Assembly (NCBI RefSeq): GCF_000002985.6
Contig: NC_003282.8
Location: forward strand, 2,170,001-2,234,000
Source of the DNA: Caenorhabditis elegans
Lineage: Eukaryota > Nematoda > Chromadorea > Rhabditida > Rhabditidae
Direction: 5' to 3'
Length of the DNA: 64,000 nt
This document shows positions 45,862 through 55,900 of the stretch, piece by piece; within the stretch, counting starts at the first letter, position 1; each line of letters starts with the position of its first letter. A program made the position numbers and the translations under genes. Below the pieces are notes generated by a model. It saw only the letters and a list, made by a program, of their open reading frames with translations. It was not told the origin of the DNA and did not search any database.

Positions 45862-46190
45862 GGGTGTGCGGCAAATCTCAAAATTTGCCGAGCTCGGCAA
45901 ATTCGGCAAATTTGCCGTGCTTGACAAACTCGGAAAAATGTGATATTTTTGATGTTGTCTGGAGCACCAAAACTACTAAATTCTTAACACACTGCTGGTT
46001 TATGAATAAGTTTCGTGTGGTGTGTCTGCTTAAACATCAAAGTCACTCAATTTTGTGTCATTTCACCTAATTTTTGGCGAAAAAATCAACAGTTTTGGTC
46101 AAAATTGTACTCTGTCAAATTTTTGACGTGTGCGGCAAATTCGGCAAATTTTCCGGAATCTGGCAATCTTTCGGGTGGTTTTTTCAATTT
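45862..46190. mobile_element. Degraded hAT-type element, CAGGGGTGTGCGGC end
   Basis: The left end and the next 130 bp match the reverse complement of the 41817-42080 element. The right end is decayed (GTGTGCGGCAAATTCGGC near 46127), so no duplication can be read. Confidence 0.65.
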
Positions 46191-46256
46191 GCCCAATGCT
46201 CTTTTGAAACGCTGTGAATTGAAAATTCCCTATTACAATATAATTACAATACAAAT

Positions 46257-46428
46257 GGTATTACGGGACCATGAGATCATGAGAATGCCTATTTATTGGC
46301 GCGAAAATATTGGCAGGCCGCGTCAGCGAGAGAGCACATATGGCGAAGAGAGACGCAGGTCCCTTCGCTACGAGATATTTGCCGCCAGAAAAGTAGGCCT
46401 TCTCATGATCTCATGGTCCCGTAATACC
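46257..46428. mobile_element. 172-bp small DNA element with 29-bp terminal inverted repeats
   Basis: Termini GGTATTACGGGACCATGAGA and the exact inverse. The unique centre contains GCGAGAGAGCACATATGGCG. It is just upstream of the larger hAT element. Confidence 0.85.
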
Positions 46429-46444
46429 TTATAAGAGTCTAGAC

Positions 46445-47192
46445 CAGGGCTGAGCAGTCGCCCAAAAAAATCGGCGATCACCAATTTCCGAAAAATTTCG
46501 GCGATCGGCGTTCGTCTATATTTTTATATTGAAAAAAAAAACCAATTTTAAGAGCTATTTTAACGAGTTATTTATAAAAACAATAACAAATGAATAAAAA
46601 TCAACAAAAACAATCAAAACTTATAAATTCCAATATTAGCCGAATAGAAAATCATCATCTGAGTCACTGTTTCCTTCAGCATCTTCGTATCCATCCTCTC
46701 CTTTCTTTTTTGCATCATGTTAAACAATTATTATGAGTTACGAAAAGCAAATAAAACCTTTTTGTCCTTTTTTCGAGACGAAACCACACAGTCGGCATTT
46801 CGGACCATCAGAACACAGTTTATCGAAGAATTCCCAAACGATTGAGCAACTCATCTGAAAATTATGTAACTAAAAATTAAATTCTTCTGAAAATTAAAAA
46901 AAAAACGAGATCAAACGCCAGAAAATTGCTCAGAAATATGCACAGAAATCTGATGGGTGTCAACGAGCGATGGGGCGCACTTGCATCATCTCAGATTTTT
47001 TTTTTCGGTCAAAACACCTTTCCGTTTTTTTGTTTGGTGAGGAAATGCGACGAAAAAATTAACATTTACTCAAAAAAAAAAATTAAAAACAACAAAACAA
47101 TCGTAAAAAAAACATGAGATTTTAAAAATCGAGATGAATTTATTGAAAAATTCCATCGGCGATCGCCGATCGCCGATTGCCGCTCACCCCTG
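46445..47192 (-). mobile_element. 748-bp internally deleted hAT element with 8-bp target duplication
   Basis: It begins CAGGGCTGAGCAGTCGCCC and ends in CGCTCACCCCTG, imperfect inverted termini with GCCGATCGCCGAT subterminal repeats. GTCTAGAC flanks both sides (46437-46444 and 47193-47200). The palindromic 8-bp duplication and CAGGG ends point to the hAT superfamily. On the minus strand it keeps fragments of a transposase-like gene. Confidence 0.88.
46636..46854 (-). pseudogene. hAT transposase remnant: N-terminal half of a BED zinc finger plus acidic C-terminal tail
   Basis: Reading the minus strand, an acceptor TTTTCAG precedes an ATG at 46854-46852. The exon to 46758 encodes 32 residues that open MSCSIVWEFFDKL and contain C-R-L-C-G-F after a D-G-P-K-C. 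That is the W...F and C-x2-C half of a BED finger, the usual DNA-binding start of hAT transposases. The His-bearing half is missing. A second piece, about 46718-46636, encodes an acidic tail ending S-D-S-D-D-D-F-L-F-G and a stop. Between them is about 40 nt with a GTTTTA donor but no good acceptor. This is best read as a deletion derivative that lost the catalytic core. It could still make a short peptide, but that is unproven. Confidence 0.62.
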
Positions 47193-47200
47193 GTCTAGAC

Positions 47201-47924
47201 CACTTGGTGTGCTAATCTTCTCTCTTTCTCATCAAAGGTGCACCAAACAAGAGTGCAGTCCTGTGCCTGTGTTTTGAACCATCTCCCCTCGTGTGGTATG
47301 GTCTGTGTGCATTCACAATATTTATAATCGGACTGATCAAGCGAGATGACGGCGGCGGCGTATATTTCGATTGTTTGTTCACTCACTCACCCCCACGCGC
47401 GCCTGCGAGCGCGCGCGGGAAAACTATTAGAAAGAGATTTGAGTGGTGTTGCACTTTCCAAGTTCATGCACCTGTCCCCGCAGGGGTCAATTCTTGTGTG
47501 GCTAGTGGTGTCACAAATTGAAGAGAGACGAGCCCCGAGCCGCAAGCACCCACGTGTTTTCGATTTTTTTTTTGAGAGAAAAAAGATAGAAAATCCTACA
47601 CTTTTCTTGCTCTTTTTCACACAATATCCGGCTTCCGGAATGAAGTTCTCGGTTTTTTGGAGCCGGGAACTCAAAAGTTGACTCTTTTGACGATTGCAGT
47701 AAATTTTTTGTCTTCGGAAACAGTTTCCGATAATCGGTAGGTTTTGGCAATTGAGCTCGGCAATCGGCTTCAAGTTTTCAACCTTTTAAAGTTTTTTAAA
47801 ACTTTTTTTTTGGAATTGTGTCATTTTGACTTTTTTCTTAGCATTTTTTAGAGAGATTTTTTTCTTTTCTGAATTCTTAAAATTTCTGAAAATTCTTGTT
47901 TCTCTCTTCCGCTTCCCTCGTCTA
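47201..47924. other. Unique sequence downstream of the hAT element, partly promoter-like
   Basis: A GC-richer segment at 47340-47560 (GACGGCGGCGGCG, CACGCGCGCCTGCGAGCGCG) with no domain-bearing open frame. The segment TCTAGACCACTTGGTG at its start is a relative of 44836-44852. Confidence 0.4.
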
Positions 47925-48215
47925 GCCTATGAAAAAGCCTGAGCCTATTTCGTTGCCTAAGCCTATGAATAAGCCTAAGCCTACGCTTAAGCACAAGCCT
48001 ACGCCTAAGTCTAAGCCTACGTAATAAGCCTAAGCCAAAGTCGTTGCCTAAGCATAAGCTTATGCTTAAGCACAAGCCTAAGTCTAAGCCTATGAATAAG
48101 CCTAAGCCTAAACCTAAGTCTAGCCTATGAATAAGCCTAGACAACGCCTATGTCTAAGCCTTAGCCTTAGCCTAAGCCTATGAAAAAGCCTAAGCCTAAG
48201 CTTCAGCCTCGCCAA
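47925..48215. repeat. Interstitial telomere-like array, (GCCTAA)n strand
   Basis: About 290 bp of degenerate CCTAAG / GCCTAA hexamers with variants such as GCCTATGAATAAGCC. The nematode telomere repeat is TTAGGC, seen here as its complement on the + strand. Confidence 0.9.
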
Positions 48216-49230
48216 TCGGTTCTTCAGTCAATCTGAGTAATTTTGATATTGAGCCCGAGGTTTTCCATCGGTACTTGTGCTCAGCAATGGGCTCTATAAT
48301 TAATTTGGCCGTCGGATCTTTAGTCAATACGGCAATTTTTGTATTTTGGCTCGGTAAAGTGCTTCTGGTTTGGCGATAGGCTCCGACCTCTGTGAAGCTT
48401 CTTCTTTCCCAAATTTTCGACTCTTTCCACGTGCTCTAGATTTCAGGTTTCCCCTATTTCGCCGACGCTCATAGATCATGTGATCGAAGATTAACAGATT
48501 TTATAGTTTTGGGATCAGAAATCTACTCCCAATCTGTCTGCGATTGTTTGGTAGACTTGTAGGACAGAAAAGTTCAAATTTTAGTCAGAGAGTTTTCCGG
48601 CAAATCTAGTCTAGGAGGGGGCTTGAAGAGACTTTCTGAAAAGATTTTGGTTCAACACTCAGAAACCAATGTTTCCCTCAACTTCTTAGATTGTCCGACC
48701 TTTTGGGATCGGCAACCAGTTAGGATAGTCGAAGCTTTGGAAACTTGAAACTACGGGGTAGGAACTGTTTCTGTGAATATGAATATTTCGGCGATTCGGC
48801 AATTCGGCAAACACTGTCTTGAAATTCTCTACAAAGCACTGTTGAACTCTATATTTTCGGTAACTCCGGCAATAACCGTTCTGAGATTCTCGGGGATTCT
48901 GTCGAAATTACACTATTGCTGATGCCGGAGCAATTCCGGCAAGTCATTCTGCCGGAATTTGTCGTTTCCTGGAGCCTGTGCGGTCCCTCACGTTCTTGGA
49001 ACTCCGGCAATAAACGTCTTGAGAATCTCGGGAAATCTGCCGAAATTTTTGCCTTTTGCTGATTCTCGGACACCTAGAGATCTTCTTAATTCGGCGAAAG
49101 TTGTGGTTTTCTGAAGCTCAAGAAGCTCAGAGACCTGAAGCTTTGAGGCTTTAGGCTGCCTGTAAGAAGGTCAGTAAGCACCATCTCGAATTCGGCACCT
49201 TCGAATCAAAAGTGCAATTTCTCTTTCTCA
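48216..49230. other. Degenerate low-complexity region with recurring CGGCAA / TTCTCGG motifs
   Basis: Motifs such as AACTCCGGCAATAA, TGAGATTCTCGG and CAATCGGCTC recur irregularly. It looks like an old tandem array of telomere-like or other short units. No gene supported. Confidence 0.35.
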
Positions 49231-49504
49231 TTTCCGTGACTTTCGTAAAGTTCGGTATGTGTGTGTGTGACGGGGGGAAAAAAAAGCCTCGGAGATACTA
49301 ATTAAAGGTTCTCCCCGTCTCCACACACACACATACGCAGCTGCTAACCGCCGAAATAGTGTGGATCGCCGTGAAACGCAGAGACATGAGAAACGTCCGT
49401 TACGAAACGACGCAAAAAATTCGGCGCGGCCAGCGCGCGACGGAAAACGAGGGAGGGCAAAGGAATTTGTGTTCACCCCCCCCCCCCCCCTTCCCGCCTC
49501 TTTA

Positions 49505-49551
<47 letters not shown>

Positions 49552-49800
49552 ACTGGGCAGGCGAGAGAGGCTCTGAGAAATTAAGAGACGCAGAGAATAG
49601 TTGGCACGATGCCAAATGTCTCTGCGTCTCTTGCACGTGGACGTTGTCTCTCTGTTGGAGTACACTGCGTCTCTCTCTGTATCTCTCGCTTGCTGGCACG
49701 TGATTGAACGGCGGTGGCCCCCGGGACGTGGAGAGACAATTATCTTGGCATCGTGCCAAGTTTCGGCGGGATTACCGTTTTTCGCGATTTTTGAGTTTTT
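49231..49800. promoter_or_regulatory. Promoter-like block: (GT)n, poly-C, (CT)n and a stable hairpin
   Basis: TGTGTGTGTG at 49257, CACACACACA at 49323, 15 C at 49476-49490, then (CT)n to about 49550, followed by AGACGCAGAG/CTCTGCGTCTC motifs. Similar mixtures occur upstream of nematode genes. It is 3.2 kb before the FNIP start, so a distal promoter with an outron or unseen 5' exon is possible. Confidence 0.35.
49583..49632. repeat. 50-nt near-perfect hairpin in the promoter-like block
   Basis: AAGAGACGCAGAGA (49583-49596) pairs exactly with 49619-49632. A further TTGGC/GCCAA stem lies inside. The inner TTGGCACGATGCCAA occurs inverted as TTGGCATCGTGCCAA at 49745-49759. Confidence 0.75.
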
Positions 49801-50685
49801 TTGCGGAAAATTGTGATTTTCCTAGATTTTGGACCGGTTTACACATTTTTCCGCATGAAAAATCACTGATTTTTCCTATTTTTTTCAGCATTTTTTCAAT
49901 GAATTTCTGTTGAACTGCAGTTTTTTTCTCGAACAATTTCGTTTTTCCTAGATTTTTTTTCGGAAAAACCCAAAAGTTGCAGAATTTTTTTGGAATTTTT
50001 TGAATGAATTTTGTTTGAAAATTTCTAGAATGTTGATAATTTTCTCTAGAAAAATACAGTTTCTGGGATTTTTCCGCCTGTAAATTTGCGATTTTCCGCA
50101 ATTTTATGTTCCAAAATTATAATTTTTACCGAGAAAATATTCAAGAAAACTTGAATTTTTTTTTCGAATTTTTTTTCTAGTATTCTCCGGGAAACCCCCC
50201 TATTTCTCCAGCTTTCTCCCAAATTTTCCCGGATTTTCACCCATTTTCTACCGATTTCCATCTCCTGCTTACTCACTCTCTCTCTCTCTCTCTAACCGTC
50301 TATTCCTCTCTTCCCTCGCAAACTGTGTCAGGCGGTTTGGGAAGGTGATGATGATCACGAGGTATTGTTGAGTTGTGTCGAACGTCATAGCATTGAAATT
50401 CCGACGACATAATACTGACGAAATAGTGCAATTTTCGGGTATTCTCACCCAGCTTTTTCCCGCAGAAATTGCTCAATTTTTGAGGGTTTTTCGATTCTTT
50501 TTTTTCAAATTTTTTGAGCTAAAAATCAGAGAACCCCCAAATTTTCTAGTTTGTTCTCAGAGAGCACCTTCCAGCATAAAGTCGGGAAATCCGTAGAGAT
50601 TATTGGATTTACGCTATCGGGAAGTGTTTTTTTTTGCAAAGAAGATGATCCTTAATAATCCTTGAGGAGCTTTGCACTTTTTGAT
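49801..50685. other. AT-rich spacer with a (CT)n patch, no gene seen
   Basis: Runs of TTTTTCCTAGATTTT-like sequence, then (CT)n at 50275-50293 and a less AT-rich section at 50295-50400 (GGCGGTTTGGGAAGGTGATG). No coding exon supported. Confidence 0.35.
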
Positions 50686-51455
50686 TACTCGGCAGCCTGA
50701 GTAGCTGAAGCTTCAGAAACGGAAAGAAAAAATCATCTAGTCGCCATGGGACGAGCCTATGAAGCTTCGGCAACTTTATCTACAGTTTCCGATGCCTGAT
50801 CGATAGCAACCTTCAGGTAGCCAAGGCTTTAGAGTCACTGGATTTGACGACTTAAAGAGACTGTGAAGGCTCGGCCCAGGACGGCTAGATGACCATTCTT
50901 CGGCTGCCGAAACTGCCAAAAGTTGTAATCTACTTCTAGGTTGCCGAAGCTTAATGAGATGACACATCGGCAACAATTGATCAGGGGTTTCTGTACACCA
51001 AAGTCAACTAAATCAAGCTGCATCTGCGTTTGAACCGCTTGACAACCAATAAGCCTCGGCCTAAGCCAAGCTGCGGCATCAGGCAGCTGACTCGGAGCTC
51101 GGCAACCATTGGGGGGTCAAGCTTAATACAGAGCAGAATTCTTTATGGATTCTTGAACACTCGACAATCAAATAACTATAGGTTTGGGCCAAGATTAGTA
51201 GCTCGGCAACCAGTAGCCCAGGCCTAGGCTCGAGTTACTAGCTTTGACGAGTTAACAGTCGGTTTCAGCACTTGACAACCGCTAGCAGGAAGCCGCCGTC
51301 TAAAGTCAAGCAATCAGATAACTATCAGCTCGAGCCAAGCTTACAGCTCGGCAACCAGGCAACACTATCGCCGTCAGCAGTTTTCTATTTCAGTCTCGGA
51401 GCTAGGCTTCCAGGCTTTTCAGGCTTAAAGTACCCCGGCAACCGTTACGGCACCC
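50686..51455. repeat. Degenerate array of GCTCGGCAACCA motifs
   Basis: Variants of CTCGGCAACCAGTAG, CTTGACAACCGCTAG and AGCTCGGCAACC recur about every 40-60 bp in non-AT-rich sequence. Similar in style to, but different in unit from, the 41.4-43.0 kb array. Confidence 0.5.
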
Positions 51456-52074
51456 GGCTTGTTGCTTATTGTTTCTTTTTTGTCGTCGACACACAATGTG
51501 TGTGTGTGCTCCCGTGGTCGTCCACGATTGTGCAAATAATGTGTTGAATATTTGTGGCGGTTGCGTCTATTCGCTGCTTTCAATATGCTCGTGCTCCTGC
51601 CTGCTGCTGCTTCTGTGTTTGAACTTCTAACGAGGACACGCACAGTTTTTGAGACAACACACACACACCAATTATGTCCTCCTCCTCCTCCTCCTACTCC
51701 ACTGGGCTCGTGTTAACAGCAATTCGGCATATGTTTGGCGCCAAAAATGCACTGTGTTTTTTTTTTTGCCTGAAAATGCCAAATTTCAGCGTCCTACCTA
51801 TAATTATCGATTAGATAATGCCCTGAGGCGTGGGAGTAATTATAGTGCTAGGAGAGGGCGGTTTTGCACTTTCTAGCTATAAATAAGCTGGAATTTTCTG
51901 CGATCTGTGATCTACCGTAGACCAGAAGGCAACTCTGGAATTTTGGTCAGAATTCAAAATTTTGACATTTTTCTTAAATTTTTCAAATTGAAAAAAAAAT
52001 TCTCTTGATTTTGAACCATTTTCGCTAAAATCGTAAAAAATTAGCGAAAATGACAAAGGCACGTGGTGTCAGAG
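51456..52074. other. Unique upstream sequence with (GT)n and (CTC)n runs
   Basis: ACACAATGTGTGTGTGTGCT at about 51490, (CCT)n at 51678-51700 and moderate GC to about 51860, then AT-rich. Possibly part of the FNIP promoter region. Confidence 0.35.
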
Positions 52075-52230
52075 TGTCCCATCTCGTTTTGATCTACGTA
52101 GATCTACAAAAATGCGGGAGAAGAGACCAACTGATTTTGCATGGTTAAGAACGCGCTGACGTCACATTTTTTGGGCGAAAAATTCCCGCATTTTCTGTAG
52201 ATCAAGCCGTAATGGGACAGCCTGGCGCCA
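52075..52230. repeat. Inverted-repeat element with GGTGTCAGAGTGTCCCAT end
   Basis: The left end GGTGTCAGAGTGTCCCATC pairs with ATGGGACAGCCTGGCGCC. Inside, GATCTACAAAAATGCGGGA pairs with TCCCGCATTTTCTGTAGATC. A well-repeated C. elegans-type DNA element from memory; related to 44295-44460. Confidence 0.8.
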
Positions 52231-52234
52231 TGTG

Positions 52235-52475
52235 CACGGGGTTCTAGCCTTCCTCATTGAATTTTTCGCGCTCCATTGACTACCGCCTGCCGGACAACGC
52301 GTGGGAAAGTGTCGTGTACTCCACACGGACAAATACATTAGTTTTACAACTAAAACCGAGCTGCGACGCGACACGCAACGCGCCGTAAATCTACCCCAGA
52401 TATGGCCGAGCCAAAATGGCCTAGTTCGGCAAAAACTCTTCCATTTAAATTTATGAAGGAAGCCAGAAATCCGTG
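52235..52475 (+). repeat. Single arm of the CACGGGGTTCT palindrome
   Basis: Matches the left arm of the 40523-41037 element with a few differences and is bounded by GTGCACGG and CCGTGCAC. It directly follows the 52075-52230 element. Confidence 0.85.
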
Positions 52476-52945
52476 CACACGTGCACAGGTGTGAAAATTG
52501 CCGGATTTTCAAAAATTCTGCCAAAAATTGCCGGCCACGTGGGAGGCGGTCATCGCCCACGCGCATGATTCACCACTAAATGAACAAATATCAGGTGGGA
52601 GAAAAAAGACGAATGAATAAATAAATAAATGTATTCCGAACATTTATGATTGTGGGAATCGCTTTTTCTTTCTGTTTTTCGCCACGATTTATTTGACTAG
52701 ACGCCCCACCTCAACGATTTTTTGTACTTTTCAAAAAATAGTACATTTTCCTCATTTTTCATCACTTTTCTTCGGTCGAATCTCTTTTTTTTTTTTTGAA
52801 TTTAAATATATATTTAAACTAATTTTCAGAAGCTGTGCTCAACTCATCGCCGAGCTGCAGCACCGCCCAGTTTTTCTGTACATTTGACGCAAAAATCTGA
52901 AAATTGTGAGTTTCACACCAATTTTTTGCGAAAATAATCGATTTT
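52476..52945 (+). promoter_or_regulatory. Proximal upstream region of FNIP with a possible non-coding 5' exon
   Basis: (AAAT)n at 52615-52630 and unique sequence. An ATTTTCAG acceptor at 52829 is followed by non-AT-rich, exon-like sequence (AAGCTGTGCTCAACTCATCG) without an ATG, so it may be 5' UTR or an alternative spliced-leader site. Confidence 0.35.
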
Positions 52946-52964
52946 TTTTTTCCAGACTATCGAA
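52946..52964 (+). promoter_or_regulatory. Likely spliced-leader acceptor and 9-nt leader of FNIP
   Basis: A T-run then TTCCAG ending at 52955, nine bases before the ATG at 52965. This fits a typical nematode trans-splice site. Confidence 0.55.
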
Positions 52965-55900
52965 ATGGCATCGTATGTTCGACAATTTTTCAGGGCAAAA
53001 CGTCGGAAAACTGATTGTAAGTTGAAACAGAAATTAGAGAAAAACGAGAAATCCACATGAAAATTTGCGAAAATATCCTTTTTTTTGTGAGAAATTGTAA
53101 ATTTCCGATAATTTTCCACAAAAAAAGTTTAAAATTCACATTTTCTCGTGATTTTTCAGTTTTCAGTTGAATTATACAATTTTTTGTGCTTTTTATTGAA
53201 TTTTTCACAAAAAATCGATCAATTTTTTGCTTAAAATCCAAAAATAATCAATAAATTTTTAAAGGGAGGCGCCTTTTCTCGGGCGGTGGGTCTCACAGCG
53301 AAATGCTTCAAGTTTTGGAGTATGCGCCTTGGAGACTACGGTACCCCCGCGTTGAAATTAATTTTTTCGCGATTTTTGATTTTTCTCCCAGTTTTCAATG
53401 AAAAAACTTGTTTTAAAGTGATTTTTTGCGCGAAAAATCAAAAAAACAAGTGTTTTTCTCGTGTTTGAGGTGAAAATTTCGAATAAAATGGGAAAAACTC
53501 GCCGTTTAATCTAAATTTGAACTTTTACCGCAGAAAGATGAATTTTCATCAAATTTGCTCCCCTTTTTCGCTATTTTTTTTGCAACTTAAGCTGAATTTC
53601 TCATAATTTTATTGATTAAACTCGAGAAAATAAATTTTTTAAGCGAAAAAATCGATTTTCCCCGATTTTCCCCCAAAAATCGCCAAATTTTTTGATTTTT
53701 TGCATTTTTTTTGCAGCATCATCCGAAGAATCCGATCATCAGTTCGCGTCGCCCACCTCACCACGTCCATCAAGTTCCGACTCATTCGGACCGTCGGCAG
53801 CACCGTCCACGTCACTTTCACCGCCATTTCTGAGCCCATCGTACTCAATGGATTACATCATCGAGGCGATGACGTCATCATCGTCAACGTCACCAGTACC
53901 ACCACCAGTGTCGGCTTCTAGGCCAGTGGCACCGGTGGTGGCAAGAGTTGAAGGGCTCCGAGCGGTGCCGGTTGGGCATCGAAGACAGCACTCGAGCCGT
54001 CAGTTTTTCCAGTGAATTTGTGAAAAAATGCGATTTTTCATGTGAAAGTACAGGAAAAACGCATAAATTCATAGAAAAGAATGGTTTTTCCCCGAAATTT
54101 TTTTTTGCAAAAATTTGGTTTGAAAAACTGTGAAAAACGTTGAAAATTCCTAGTTTTTTGAGCTAAAACAGAATTTTCACGCTTAATTCAGCAAAAATTT
54201 ACAAAAATTTGCAATTTTTCATTGAAAATTCCAACAAAAAATTTGAATTTTCAGTTAAAAACCTGAAAAGATTCGAGAAAAATTGAAACATTTTCAGCCG
54301 GTCACCTGCAACAATTCCAGCAGGAGCTTCACGCTCGTCACCATCACGCAAATATCACTCGGCTCAACAAAAAACGACGGAATACCGATACGGGATACGA
54401 TCCGGAGGCTCGGCCACCGAAATTCAAGCACCGAAGTCCATTGTAAGGATTTTCGAGAGACTAAAATCTGGGAATTTGGAGTGTTTTTAGGCTTTTCTGG
54501 GGGTGAAAATGGTGGATTTTTGACCAAGTTAGGGTGGATTTGAGTTGATGGCCTAGTTTTTAGATTTCTAGGCCACCATCAAAAAGTTGGCAAATTTTGA
54601 AGAGCTAATTTTTGTGTGGTCTTTGAAAAGTTTTTTGATTTTGAAAATATACATTTTAAGCCACGTTATGGTGGTTTTAAGTTGGTGGCCTAGAAAACCA
54701 AATTCTGATTTTTCTAGGCCACCGAAAATTAATCTGACCTCGTTTTTCTGTAGAACTCAACCTGGGAAATATTTCAAAAATTTTAGACTAAGGAAATATC
54801 GATTCGGAGCCAAGTTACAATGTTTTCAAGTTGGTGGCCTAGTTTTTAGATTTCTAGGCCACCAAAAAACTTAGGCCAAGTTACAATAAGTGGTGGTCTA
54901 GAAATCTAAAAAACTAGGCCACCAATACGTTATGCCGGATTTAAAGTTGGTGGCCTAGTTTTTAGATTTCTAGGCCACCAATTATCAATTTTTTGGTGGC
55001 CTAGAAATAAAAAGTTAGGCCATGAACTCAAAAAAGCCCTAACTTGGCTTAAAATCCATATTTTTGAAAAAAAAAAAAAAAAACTGAAATGGCCTAGAAA
55101 ATCCGAATTTTAACTCTATTTCGGCCCCCCCCCCCCAAACCGCAATTTTTTTGATTTTTTCCAGCTATCAAAGCAGTTGCTGCCTGAAACCAACGGATCT
55201 TCGTATGCTTCTAATCGAGGCGGAATCCCGTGTACTGTACGATACGGCTACAGTAATCCCAACGCGTAACGGGACCCATCAGAATGCCAGTTCCATCTCA
55301 GCGTGTGGAGAATTTCAATTTTTGCGAAAAAGAAAGGATACGCGAAAGTTGTCGCAAATGATTTTTGGCGCCGTGCCAAATTTGAAGACTAATGAATCGT
55401 TTAGGATTCATGTTTTGGAGTGAGTTTTCTGGAAAAATTCAAACATTTTTTTCTCAAAATTTTTAAATTTTTAAACTCAGCTCGCCGAGAGCTTTGATTT
55501 AAGTATAATCATGACTAGGTTCCGATTATTTTGAAATTTTTTGGTGGGTCCCGCAGCGAGGAGGTTACTGTAGTTTTCCAGTTTTCGCGGCGGGACCCAC
55601 ATAAATTTCAAACTTCTCCGAACCTTGTCATGTTTCGTACTCAAATTGAAGCTCTTGGTAAGCTGTATTCAAATATAACAGAAAATTTCGAAAATTTAGG
55701 GTCTCGCCGCGAAAAATTGCAGGTTACTGTAGTTCTTCGCGGCGAGACCCAAATTTTTTAGAAATTGAGCAAACTAGGGCGTTATTATAGACAAATTAAA
55801 GCTCTCGGCGGTAAGCTAAACTCGATTCTCATATAGAAAAATTTGAAAACCCTTCGAAATTTTGGGTCCCACCACGAAAACCCGAAATTCTTTAAAATTC

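Noticed and set aside
47346..47773. Long frames on both strands in the GC-richer block
   Set aside because: Opposite frames overlap and neither shows a domain. More likely regulatory or unique intergenic sequence.
49228..49703. Frames of more than 100 codons across the (CT)n and poly-C block
   Set aside because: They encode only Leu-Ser, Arg-Glu or Pro runs from simple repeats.
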